A stretch of DNA of 10,208 nucleotides from Thermoplasmatota archaeon (GCA_022866015.1 JALHTX010000168.1:1-10208), one strand, 5' to 3'; positions 1 to 6,455 are shown, counted from the stretch's first letter. The notes: generated by a model from the letters alone, not told the origin. Program-made: numbers and translations.

Positions 1-669
1 ATAGCAGGTCATTATATTATCGATTCTTTGAAACTTAAAGAAATAGGTACGATCATCTCTAAAGATTTTATGCCCGCAACAATAATTCACAATGGTAATC
101 CAAGCTCCCCTGTAAGAATTTATGCAGGTAAAAAAGAATGTGGACCTGATGGTAAATGCGATCAGATAGCAGTAATTATATCTGAGTTTATGCCACCTTA
201 TAACATAATTAAATCTCTTGCTGATAAAATTCTTGAATGGGCGGGTAAAAAAGGTTGCCAGTTTATTGTATCTCTAGAGGGAACTCATGCGATTGGTGAT
301 AAAAAAAATTTCAAGGTTTTTGGTATTAGTAGTAATAATAAAATGAAAGATCTACTAAAAAAATACAAAATTGAGGAAACACTTGAAGGAATGATTACAG
401 GTGTTAATGGCGTAATGCTTTATGAAGGTGTTTTAAAGAAACGCGATATAATATGCTTACTTTCTGAGGCACTTGATTCTTTTCCAGATAGCCGCGCTGC
501 AGGAAATCTACTAGAAAAATTAGATGATATGACACCATTTATTAAAATCGATCCAGAACCTTTATATAAAGAAGCAAAAGAAATTGAAAAGAAGATACGT
601 CAGTTTATAGAGCAGAGTAAACCTACAGCACCTCAGGTTACACCTATACCGACACAAATGTATGGGTGA
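1..669 (+). CDS. PAC2-family proteasome assembly chaperone homologue (5' truncated)
   Basis: The frame is open from base 1. The first in-frame start-like codon, TTG at 28, is only an internal Leu, because the upstream residues IAGHYIIDSLKLKEIG fit the N-terminal core of PAC2-family proteins (COG2047 type). The gene therefore starts outside the window, probably about 20 codons upstream; 222 residues are visible. The family includes archaeal PbaA/PbaB, which act as chaperones or adaptors of the 20S proteasome. The C-terminal region (about residues 170-205 of the visible part) is a charged helix followed by a Pro/Thr-rich flexible tail ending Gln-Met-Tyr-Gly. Met-Tyr-Gly fits the HbYX pattern (hydrophobic, Tyr, any) used to dock into proteasome alpha-ring pockets. 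The next gene starts 4 bp after the stop, which implies co-transcription. Family assignment is good; the docking role is inferred. Confidence 0.85.
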   Translation: MAGHYIIDSLKLKEIGTIISKDFMPATIIHNGNPSSPVRIYAGKKECGPDGKCDQIAVIISEFMPPYNIIKSLADKILEWAGKKGCQFIVSLEGTHAIGDKKNFKVFGISSNNKMKDLLKKYKIEETLEGMITGVNGVMLYEGVLKKRDIICLLSEALDSFPDSRAAGNLLEKLDDMTPFIKIDPEPLYKEAKEIEKKIRQFIEQSKPTAPQVTPIPTQMYG

Positions 670-673
670 AATT

Positions 674-1177
674 ATGAGCAGCAGAGAAGAAAAATTACAA
701 AAAGCCCATGATTTAGCATTTAAATATGAAGCAGAGCGTGGAAGCTGCCCCCAATGTGTTCTTTCTGCAATTATGGAGACTCTTAATATTGGAAGCCCTG
801 AAACCATTCAGGCAGCTGATGCCCTTGCGGGTGGTACTGCTCTTTCTGCTCAAGGTACTTGTGGTGCACTTGCGGGGGGTCTAATGGCTATTAGTAGTAT
901 CGTTGGTCGTACATACAAAGATTTTAGTGCCGGAGAACGAAAACGTCGAGTATTTCAATATTCTAAAAAACTTTATAATAAGTTTATTGAAGAATACGGG
1001 TCAATTCTGTGCAAAGATGTTCATCAGAAGCTTTTCGGACGAACTTTTAATTTAATGGATAAAGATGAGTATGCAGAGTTTGAAAGAATGGGTGCGCATG
1101 TCGATAAATGCCCTGTCGTATCCGGAAAGGTTGCTCGTTGGACTGTAGAAATTATATTAGATGATTTAAAAAAATAA
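674..1177 (+). CDS. C_GCAxxG_C_C family cysteine-rich protein
   Basis: A 167-aa protein with the spaced cysteines of the C_GCAxxG_C_C (split-Soret-like) family: C25 and C28 in a CPQC motif, C63 in GTCGALAGG, C113 in ILCKD and C146 in DKCP. No CxxCH haem-binding motif is present, so a cytochrome function is not supported. A redox or metal role is only inferred, and the family has no firmly established reaction. An ATG at 662 overlaps the upstream gene, but ATG 674 is preferred: a GGTGA Shine-Dalgarno at 665-669, which contains the upstream TGA stop, lies 4 nt before it. This arrangement suggests translational coupling to the PAC2 gene. There is no signal peptide or membrane segment, so the protein is probably cytoplasmic. 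Confidence 0.82.
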   Translation: MSSREEKLQKAHDLAFKYEAERGSCPQCVLSAIMETLNIGSPETIQAADALAGGTALSAQGTCGALAGGLMAISSIVGRTYKDFSAGERKRRVFQYSKKLYNKFIEEYGSILCKDVHQKLFGRTFNLMDKDEYAEFERMGAHVDKCPVVSGKVARWTVEIILDDLKK

Positions 1178-1215
1178 AACAAATTTTCTTCTATTAATAT
1201 TATTTTTAACCAAAA

Positions 1216-1228
1216 CTAATATATATAG
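1216..1228 (+). promoter_or_regulatory. Putative TATA box for the cysteine protease gene
   Basis: A TAATATATATAG run lies about 40 bp before the ATG at 1266, so transcription would start near 1249 with a short leader. No Shine-Dalgarno is evident. The surroundings are very AT-rich, so the assignment is weak. Confidence 0.35.
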
Positions 1229-1265
1229 TTTAATAAATATATTAATTAATAGAAGATGCAAAAAG

Positions 1266-2990
1266 ATGAATAAAAAAATTCTAACAGTATTAATAATACT
1301 TTTAATGAGCCTTTTATGCTTACAAAATATAAGTATTGCCTTAAACGTAAATATTGAAACATCAAAAGAAAATGAAGAACAAACCTTTACATCTTCTAAA
1401 CTTCCTAGTTATTTTAGTTGGCGTGATATAAATGGCGTAGATTTTACAACACCTGTTCGTAGGCAGCAACCATACGCTAGCTGTGAAACCTTTGCTTTTG
1501 TTGCAGCACTTGAGGTAATGGTACAATGGAAAGTTGGTTATCCTTTTGGTTGTGATCTATCTGAGGCACATCTATATTTTTGGAGTGGAGGTAATACCAG
1601 ATGGGGAAGCTACCCTGAAAATGATACAAATTTTTTAGTTGAATATGGAATTCCAGACGAAGCTTGTTGGCCTTATCCTAATTATTTAAACGAAGCAGTA
1701 ATGTTTCCTAAAAATACAACAAGTCCAAATTGGCAAGAGCGTACTGTAAAAATTAAAAATTGGAGTTATCTACCTGCGGGCAATATAAATGCTATAAAAC
1801 AAGCACTTGTAAATAACGGACCTGTTCCTGCACACCTTAATTGCTATCAAGATTTTGGTTATTACTCGGGAGGAATTTATACTCATAAATGGGGGGAATC
1901 AAATGCTCTTCACTGCGTATGTATCATGGGATATCAAGATAACCCAAGTATTGCATCTGGTGGATACTGGATTTGTAAGAACAGTTGGGGAATTCAGCTA
2001 AAATCTGGTAGAATCTGGGGCGAAGATGGCTGGTTTAGAATTGCTTATGGCGAAGCAAGCATTGAAGAAATGGCCCTGCTTTTTGAAGATGTATATGGAC
2101 AATTTTCGATACTTTATGTTGATGATGATAACACTATAGGTCCGTGGGATGGTTCAGAAGAACATCCTTATCAAACAATATCAGAGGCGATAAATAACGC
2201 CTATGACGGCTGGACAGTATTTGTTAAAAATGGAATATATCATGAAAATCTTATAATAAATAAAACCATAAACCTAGATGGAGAAAACCCAGAAACAACA
2301 ATACTTGATGGAAATAATAATGGAATTGTTATTTATGTTCAAAAACCAAATGTTAGAATATCTGGTATAACTATTCAAAACTCTGGGTTTAAAAGACTTG
2401 ATTCAGGGATTAGAACCCTTAGTCTTGACTCTAATTTACTAGTTAAAAACTGCATAATAAAAGAATGTGATGTCGGAATTTATCTAAATTGCGCAGATTT
2501 TGATACATATCCACAGACTAAAAACACAATTATTAATAATACAATAAAAGACAATAACATAGGAATTTTTACAATATGGGTACAAAAAAATATAATTCAG
2601 AGTAATAAAATCTATAACAACAACCTACATGGAATTGAAATGGAAGCAAGTAAATATTCTATCATAAAAAACAATGATATCTACAATAACAAAGAAGTCG
2701 GAGTTTATCTTCATGGAAGTTGTGATGAAACAGAAATTTCAAAAAATCTTATTAAAAACAATTTTCAAGGTTTAATTATAAAAGAAACCAAAAATTGTAA
2801 AATCAAAGAAAATAATTTTGTCGATAACACCAAACAGGCAAGTTTTATTAGATCATGTGGAAACAAATGGATTAAAAATTATTGGTCTGAATGGCATAAA
2901 ATATTACCATATCCTATTAAAGGTACGATTAATCTTGGGAATCTTTCTTGGATAGAGTTTGATTGGAGATCCTCCAATAAACCTATCTAA
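1266..2990 (+). CDS. Secreted papain-like (C1A) cysteine protease with C-terminal NosD-like beta-helix
   Basis: A 574-aa protein. Residues 1-25 form a signal peptide (two Lys, then a Leu/Ile-rich core), so it is exported. Residues about 46-275 are a papain-type domain: Q67 (oxyanion hole) six residues before catalytic C73 in QQPYASCETFAF, LSEAHLYFW at 98-106, H216 in NALHCVCIMGY, and N239 in CKNSWG followed by the WGEDGWFRI element. The Cys-His-Asn set and Gln are intact, so it should be active. Residues about 281-574 begin with an LYVDDDN...EEHPYQTI linker and continue as repeated Asn/Ile/Gly-rich turns of a right-handed parallel beta-helix (NosD/PbH1-like), which probably binds polysaccharide or cell surface. 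The end (FDWRSSNKPI) is typical of these modules. There is no C-terminal membrane anchor or PGF-type sorting signal, so the protein is probably released. It may degrade extracellular protein. Confidence 0.88.
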   Translation: MNKKILTVLIILLMSLLCLQNISIALNVNIETSKENEEQTFTSSKLPSYFSWRDINGVDFTTPVRRQQPYASCETFAFVAALEVMVQWKVGYPFGCDLSEAHLYFWSGGNTRWGSYPENDTNFLVEYGIPDEACWPYPNYLNEAVMFPKNTTSPNWQERTVKIKNWSYLPAGNINAIKQALVNNGPVPAHLNCYQDFGYYSGGIYTHKWGESNALHCVCIMGYQDNPSIASGGYWICKNSWGIQLKSGRIWGEDGWFRIAYGEASIEEMALLFEDVYGQFSILYVDDDNTIGPWDGSEEHPYQTISEAINNAYDGWTVFVKNGIYHENLIINKTINLDGENPETTILDGNNNGIVIYVQKPNVRISGITIQNSGFKRLDSGIRTLSLDSNLLVKNCIIKECDVGIYLNCADFDTYPQTKNTIINNTIKDNNIGIFTIWVQKNIIQSNKIYNNNLHGIEMEASKYSIIKNNDIYNNKEVGVYLHGSCDETEISKNLIKNNFQGLIIKETKNCKIKENNFVDNTKQASFIRSCGNKWIKNYWSEWHKILPYPIKGTINLGNLSWIEFDWRSSNKPI

Positions 2991-3028
2991 AGTTTTAAAC
3001 ATATGATTAAGGTATATTATAGCAGAAC

Positions 3029-3036
3029 GATTTTTT
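3029..3036 (+). terminator. T-rich terminator after the protease gene
   Basis: A T6 run in the sequence CGATTTTTTATTG about 40 bp after the stop, consistent with hairpin-independent archaeal termination. The assignment rests on base composition only. Confidence 0.35.
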
Positions 3037-3056
3037 ATTGATGTTTTTGAGATAAG

Positions 3057-3144
3057 AAAATATACAATTTTAGTGATATACAGCTTTTTTACTCCTATAT
3101 AAAATATACAATTTTAGTGATATACAGCTTTTTTACTCCTATAT
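3057..3144. repeat. Exact 44-bp tandem duplication
   Basis: Two adjacent identical 44-bp copies at 3057-3100 and 3101-3144, each beginning AAAATATACAATTTTAGTGA and ending CTCCTATAT; two further bases match at the right edge. Each copy contains a CAGCTTTTTT tract that could serve as an archaeal terminator for the upstream protease gene. Perfect identity suggests a recent duplication or active maintenance. There is no ORF in either copy. Confidence 0.95.
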
Positions 3145-3174
3145 AATTGTTATGGCATTTTGACATTCTAACAA

Positions 3175-3190
3175 GAAACCTTTAAATATT
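3175..3190 (+). promoter_or_regulatory. BRE plus TATA box for the small ORF
   Basis: AGAAAC (BRE-like, purine-rich) is followed immediately by CTTTAAATATT, close to the archaeal box A consensus. A start site about 26 bp downstream falls near 3208-3212, at the ATG at 3210. This is one of the best-looking promoters in the window. Confidence 0.55.
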
Positions 3191-3209
3191 AAATTAGACA
3201 GAATATAAC

Positions 3210-3329
3210 ATGTCAATATATGACAATATATGGATGGTGAGAAAAAATATGGATAAAATAATGATCGCAGGGGTTGTAGCATCTGCTATAATAGCCGCAG
3301 CAACCTATGAAATTGTTTGTTGTCTATAA
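3210..3329 (+). CDS. Small hydrophobic peptide (39 aa, or 26 aa from ATG 3249)
   Basis: The 39-codon frame starts at ATG 3210, where the TATA box at 3181-3190 predicts the transcript start, so it could be leaderless. An internal ATG at 3249 has a strong Shine-Dalgarno, GGTGA at 3236-3240, 8 nt upstream, and would give a 26-aa peptide beginning MDKIMIAGVV. In either form the core is one Ala/Ile/Val-rich transmembrane-like segment, then TYEIV and a C-terminal Cys-Cys-Leu. I recognise no family. It could be a membrane microprotein. A modified-peptide precursor for the nearby radical SAM enzyme is possible but unsupported, because the Lrp gene lies between them on the opposite strand. A hairpin follows the stop. 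Confidence rests on the promoter plus Shine-Dalgarno, not on homology. Confidence 0.5.
   Translation: MSIYDNIWMVRKNMDKIMIAGVVASAIIAAATYEIVCCL
3211..3225. promoter_or_regulatory. Operator-like palindrome at the small ORF start
   Basis: TGTCA-ATATA-TGACA is a perfect 5-bp inverted repeat with a 5-bp spacer, just at or after the predicted transcript start. The 9-mer CAATATATG also occurs twice in direct orientation, at 3214-3222 and 3224-3232. It could be a repressor site; no regulator is assigned. Confidence 0.3.
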
Positions 3330-3345
3330 AATAATATCTTCTTCT

Positions 3346-3386
3346 TTAATAAATATTCATTGTAGTTAATAAATGAATTTTATTAA
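3346..3386. terminator. AT-rich hairpin between convergent genes
   Basis: Left arm TTAATAAA-T-ATTCATT (3346-3361) pairs with AATGAAT-TTTATTAA (3372-3386): 15 pairs with one bulged T and a 10-nt loop. It sits between the small ORF stop (3329) and the stop of the minus-strand Lrp gene (3402), so it can serve transcripts from both sides as a bidirectional terminator or 3'-end structure. The stem is AT-only apart from one G-C pair, so it is only moderately stable. Confidence 0.5.
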
Positions 3387-3401
3387 TAATTAAGGAGCTT
3401 T

Positions 3402-4373
3402 TTATAACTCAGGTAAACAGCGAAATTTATAAATTTTATCTGTGATGAAAAATGACTGCTTTTTAATTACACCTGAAAATTTTGAATTGACTTCTTCCAA
3501 TATTTTCATTAATTCATCGAAATCTTTTGCGACAAATTCAGGTTCCAAATCAGCCCAACCAATCGCAAAATTAATGTATTCTAAATAAGGTTTATTTTCC
3601 AAATATTTCAATATAGGTCCTTTTAGTTTGTGATCTTTAAGATATATATTAACTTTAAAATGTTGAAGCCCTATTTGTGATAGATCAATATTAACACGAA
3701 ATTTCTTAATAACTTCTGAGTTAATTAGGTTTTTAATTCTATAATTTACGCTTTGAGATGAACAACCAAGCTTTTCTGCAAGCTCAATTAAAGGAATACG
3801 AGCATTTACTGCGATTTCATTTAAAAGTTTATAATCAGTTTTATCAATCTCCACGGGTTTTCCACCACAGGACATTCTAAATATTTCTCTAGAGGACATC
3901 TCTTTTATATCTGGCAATAAAAATGATCTTTTATAAGAATAAGCTTGAATATAAATAGAAATTGCATATTTTGCAAAATAATCCTCGTATTTATCAAGGG
4001 TTTTATCCCAAAATTGATAAAACTCAAAAATATCTTTAGCCCATATAATTACCACTAAATCAATTTCGCTTTTCTCTGATTTTACGACCCAAGTATTTTT
4101 ATATTCTACAAAATACTTAATAATTTGTTCTTTCACATCAGAAGTAACATATTGGAAATTAAGGTATATTCTAAATACCTTATACCCAAGTCTGAATGTA
4201 TCAATTTCTGTATAAAAATTTTTAATTACGCCTTCTTCTTGTAATTTTTTTATTCTATATGATACTACGTCTTTTTTTAATCCTACTTTTTTTCCAATTT
4301 GAGTGTTTGATTGCCTACAATCTAAATCAAGTTCATATAAAATTTTCCTATCCTTAAGATCGATTTTTGTCAT
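3402..4373 (-). CDS. Duplicated Lrp/AsnC-type transcriptional regulator
   Basis: A 323-aa protein built from two Lrp/AsnC modules. The first winged helix-turn-helix spans about residues 4-55 (KIDLKDRKILYELDLDCRQSNTQIG...VVSYRIKKLQEEGVI), followed by an alpha/beta effector-like domain to about 150. A second HTH covers about 176-230 (IDKTDYKLLNEIAVNARIPLIELAEKLGCSSQSVNYRIKNL), followed by a second effector-like domain. Classical Lrp proteins have one such module of about 150 aa, so this is a fused duplication, a form common in archaea. The gene diverges from the radical SAM gene across 92 bp holding both promoters and a palindrome, so it probably regulates that cluster and itself. The effector is unknown. 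No Shine-Dalgarno is seen and the leader is short. Confidence 0.85.
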   Translation of the reverse strand: MTKIDLKDRKILYELDLDCRQSNTQIGKKVGLKKDVVSYRIKKLQEEGVIKNFYTEIDTFRLGYKVFRIYLNFQYVTSDVKEQIIKYFVEYKNTWVVKSEKSEIDLVVIIWAKDIFEFYQFWDKTLDKYEDYFAKYAISIYIQAYSYKRSFLLPDIKEMSSREIFRMSCGGKPVEIDKTDYKLLNEIAVNARIPLIELAEKLGCSSQSVNYRIKNLINSEVIKKFRVNIDLSQIGLQHFKVNIYLKDHKLKGPILKYLENKPYLEYINFAIGWADLEPEFVAKDFDELMKILEEVNSKFSGVIKKQSFFITDKIYKFRCLPEL

Positions 4374-4401
4374 TTTCTATAAATATGTAAAAATAATCAT
4401 G

Positions 4402-4410
4402 TATTTTATA
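4402..4410 (-). promoter_or_regulatory. Putative TATA box of the Lrp-like regulator gene
   Basis: On the minus strand this reads TATAAAATA, about 30 bp before the ATG at 4373, predicting a leader of only a few nucleotides. It overlaps the left edge of the palindrome at 4408-4423, as expected if the regulator represses itself. Confidence 0.45.
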
Positions 4411-4423
4411 ATTGTGCAATCAT
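4408..4423. promoter_or_regulatory. Candidate operator palindrome in the divergent promoter
   Basis: ATAATTG-TG-CAATCAT is a 16-bp inverted repeat with six of seven arm positions paired. It lies between the two divergent TATA boxes and touches the regulator's own box. Its size suits an Lrp-family dimer site. Binding by the adjacent regulator is inferred. Confidence 0.4.
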
Positions 4424-4427
4424 TTCG

Positions 4428-4439
4428 TTAAATATTTAA
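4428..4439 (+). promoter_or_regulatory. Putative TATA box of the radical SAM operon
   Basis: TTAAATATTTAA, itself a palindrome, is centred about 32 bp before the ATG at 4466. The predicted start site near 4459 makes the mRNA almost leaderless, in keeping with the missing Shine-Dalgarno. Confidence 0.45.
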
Positions 4440-4465
4440 GTCAATAATCTATTGTTAAAATTACG

Positions 4466-6019
4466 ATGGAGATGCATACGAATAATAAAAGTATTTTAAT
4501 TGTTTCTATGCCTTTTGCAGAAACAAGTATCCCCTCAATACAATTAGCTTTATTAGAGTCTTATCTAAAGAATAGGGAAATTAATATCAAAACAAAAAAT
4601 TTTTATCTAAATGCAGCTGAAATCTATAGTTTAAATAATTATAATTATTTGATAAATAGTCCAAATGACCCATATACAGCACAAATGGTTTTTTCCAAGT
4701 ATTTGTTTCCAAATTATTGGAATAAAAATTTTGAAAAATTTAGATATTTTTATGAAAGCATAATAGGTTATAAAAAAGAATTTTTAGAGCATTTTTCATT
4801 TGAGAGATATATCGAAAAATCTGATTATTTTTTAAAATATGCTTTTGAAGCTATAGATTATAGTTCATATGATATAATTGGATTTACGTTAAACTATGGG
4901 CAATTTTTACCCTCACTTGCTCTTTCTAAAAAAATAAAAGAAATGTATCCTAATAAAATTATTGTTTTTGGTGGAAGTACTACTATAAACGAGTTGGGTA
5001 AAAAAATATTAAGAAGTTTTGATTGGATTGACTTTATTGTATCTGGTGAAGGTGAGGAAGCATTATTCTTACTTTCGTCTAATTTTAGCAATTATGAGAA
5101 TATTCCTGGTTTGATTTATAGAAAAAATAAAGATGTAATTTGGAATATAAATAACAATTACTTAAATCTAGATTTTTTACCTTTTCTTGATTTTACTTCT
5201 TATTATCAGGATTTAAATAATATATCAGATGAGGTTCAACAATATCATAAACTCTATGGTAGGCTTCCTATCGAGCTTTCCCGAGGTTGCTGGTGGAATA
5301 ATTGTACTTTCTGCAATATTTGTGCATATAATAAAAAATATAGAGAAAAATCAGTAGATCGTTTTGTTGAAGAGCTTGTTTTTTTATCAGATAAATATAA
5401 GATTTTAGAGTTTCAGATAGTTGGGAACACATTACCTGTAAATGATTTTGAAAAATTATGTAAAAATATTATTGAAACAGGTAAAGATTTAAGTTTATAT
5501 GTAGAATCAAGAGCGGGTATACTAAAAAGTAGTGACTACATTCTATTAAAAAAAGCAGGATTTAAACATATACAGACAGGTATAGAGACACTTAGTTCAA
5601 ATTATTTAAAAAAGATGAACAAAGGAACAAAAATAATCGATAACATTGCTGCTTTAAAATATTGTAAAGAAAATCATATAAAAAATTCATATAATTTTAT
5701 AATAGATTACCCAAATGAAGAAAAAGTTGATTTTGATGAGACACAAAAAAATATCAGTCTTATACTAAAATACCTTGAACCACCAAAGATTAGTAAATAT
5801 GTAGTCACATTTCAGAGCACAATATATAACAATCCAGAAAAATATAATATAAAAAAATTAGAACCTACAGTTATTGATACTATAATGTACCCAAAAGAAG
5901 TTTTAGATAAAAACATCTGCTTTTTTTATTCTTTTAAAAGAAATAAAGAAATTAAAGAAAACCCCGGAAACAAGTTATCAATAATTGGAAAAATACTTAC
6001 GACCAACAAAAAACTCTAG
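4466..6019 (+). CDS. B12-type radical SAM enzyme, RiPP-maturation family (main part)
   Basis: A 517-aa protein. Residues about 9-225 are a cobalamin-binding-like Rossmann region (ILIVSMPFAETSIPSIQLALLES; IVFGGST; VSGEGEEAL) without a recognisable DxHxxG. Residues about 265-470 are the radical SAM barrel, with the cluster motif at C275, C280 and C283 (SRGCWWNNCTFCN). The spacing is CX4CX2C rather than CX3CX2C; related RiPP-maturation enzymes also carry SRGCWW with irregular spacing. GIETLSSNYLKKMNKG and LKYLEPP match that family as I recall it (rSAM_ocin_1/TIGR03975 type). Such enzymes use SAM and cobalamin, commonly to C-methylate or otherwise modify peptides. The frame stops early: the family's C-terminal domain appears in the -1 frame as the next ORF. 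Joined, the product would be 640 aa, close to family length. The start is ATG 4466 or 4472. Confidence 0.82.
   Translation: MEMHTNNKSILIVSMPFAETSIPSIQLALLESYLKNREINIKTKNFYLNAAEIYSLNNYNYLINSPNDPYTAQMVFSKYLFPNYWNKNFEKFRYFYESIIGYKKEFLEHFSFERYIEKSDYFLKYAFEAIDYSSYDIIGFTLNYGQFLPSLALSKKIKEMYPNKIIVFGGSTTINELGKKILRSFDWIDFIVSGEGEEALFLLSSNFSNYENIPGLIYRKNKDVIWNINNNYLNLDFLPFLDFTSYYQDLNNISDEVQQYHKLYGRLPIELSRGCWWNNCTFCNICAYNKKYREKSVDRFVEELVFLSDKYKILEFQIVGNTLPVNDFEKLCKNIIETGKDLSLYVESRAGILKSSDYILLKKAGFKHIQTGIETLSSNYLKKMNKGTKIIDNIAALKYCKENHIKNSYNFIIDYPNEEKVDFDETQKNISLILKYLEPPKISKYVVTFQSTIYNNPEKYNIKKLEPTVIDTIMYPKEVLDKNICFFYSFKRNKEIKENPGNKLSIIGKILTTNKKL
5959..5965 (+). other. Possible -1 frameshift heptamer A AAC CCC
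   Basis: In the radical SAM frame the codons read GAA AAC CCC GGA, giving the X XXY YYZ heptamer AAACCCC. Slipping back one base continues as AAA CCC CGG into an open frame that has no stop from 5956 to 6387 and carries the missing C-terminal domain. The -1 frame has a stop at 5953, so the heptamer lies at the very start of the usable overlap (5956-6019). No strong downstream stem or upstream Shine-Dalgarno stimulator is visible. A one-base loss in the A4C4 run would look the same. Confidence 0.45.
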
Positions 6020-6048
6020 GTGCAAAAAGAGATACAGATTTAGAAAAA

Positions 6049-6387
6049 ATGGTTTTTTATTTTATTGACGGTGGTAATTTTATAAAAATATATGATAAAA
6101 GACTTAATGATAATGCAATGATATATATTTTGAATAAGGAAGAAAGAAAAGTTTTTTTGGAATGTAAAGATATAAAATCTTTATCTGATTTAAAAGAAAA
6201 ACTTAAAGATATAAAATCTAGTGAACTAGAAACAATACTTAAGAGTTTTGTTGAAGCTGGTATTTTCTATAAAGAAGATGACTTATATTTAGCTTTACCA
6301 ATCAGCTATCGCCAATATTATAATAATGAATCTATTAAAAATACTGTAGATATCGAAGAGATTAGGACTTATATAAATAATCTGTAA
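6049..6387 (+). CDS. Displaced C-terminal domain of the radical SAM enzyme (-1 frame)
   Basis: A 112-residue frame beginning at ATG 6049 with no Shine-Dalgarno at a useful distance; the AGGTG at 6018-6022 is 26 nt away. The content matches the C-terminal extension of RiPP-maturation radical SAM proteins as I recall it: a short beta segment (FIDGGNFIKIYDKR), then a winged-helix or PqqD-like part (LECKDIKSLSDLKEKL, ILKSFVEAGIFYKEDDLYLALP) that may hold the peptide leader. The frame is open upstream to 5956 and encodes a Trp-containing linker (NNWKNTYDQQ) that also suits the family. I therefore read it as the tail of the preceding gene, reached by frameshifting, or a separated or frame-broken fragment. 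Independent translation as a small subunit is the alternative. T5 runs follow the stop. Confidence 0.65.
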   Translation: MVFYFIDGGNFIKIYDKRLNDNAMIYILNKEERKVFLECKDIKSLSDLKEKLKDIKSSELETILKSFVEAGIFYKEDDLYLALPISYRQYYNNESIKNTVDIEEIRTYINNL

Positions 6388-6395
6388 AAAAACGA

Positions 6396-6410
6396 TTTTT
6401 ATTTATTTTT
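6396..6410 (+). terminator. T-rich partial terminator
   Basis: Two T5 runs (6396-6400 and 6406-6410) follow the stop at 6387. They may end part of the radical SAM transcript before the downstream genes, consistent with the 130-bp gap to the next start. Confidence 0.35.
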
Positions 6411-6455
6411 CCTACAAAAATAGATAAAAAAGGTGGTTTTCGGAATTTTGTAGGA
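6410..6455 (+). promoter_or_regulatory. 10-bp perfect inverted repeat in the operon gap
   Basis: TCCTACAAAA (6410-6419) and TTTTGTAGGA (6446-6455) are exact reverse complements separated by 26 nt. They lie between the radical SAM unit and the 444-aa gene. As RNA this would be a stem with a large loop that could attenuate, process or stabilise the message; as DNA it could be a paired binding site. It resembles no riboswitch I know. Confidence 0.5.

Noticed and set aside
28..30. TTG as start codon of the first gene
   Set aside because: The frame is open to base 1 and the upstream residues fit the PAC2 core, so this is an internal Leu in a truncated gene.
662..673. ATG at 662 as start of the C_GCAxxG_C_C gene
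   Set aside because: It overlaps the upstream gene; GGTGA at 665-669 is correctly placed only for ATG 674.
562..807. Minus-strand 81-aa frame across the first two genes
   Set aside because: It lies wholly antisense to two recognisable genes and shows no family features.
3057..3144. CRISPR array
   Set aside because: The two 44-bp copies are directly adjacent with no spacer, and no cas genes are nearby.
4894..5091. Minus-strand 65-aa frame within the radical SAM gene
   Set aside because: It is antisense to conserved coding sequence, with no start signal.
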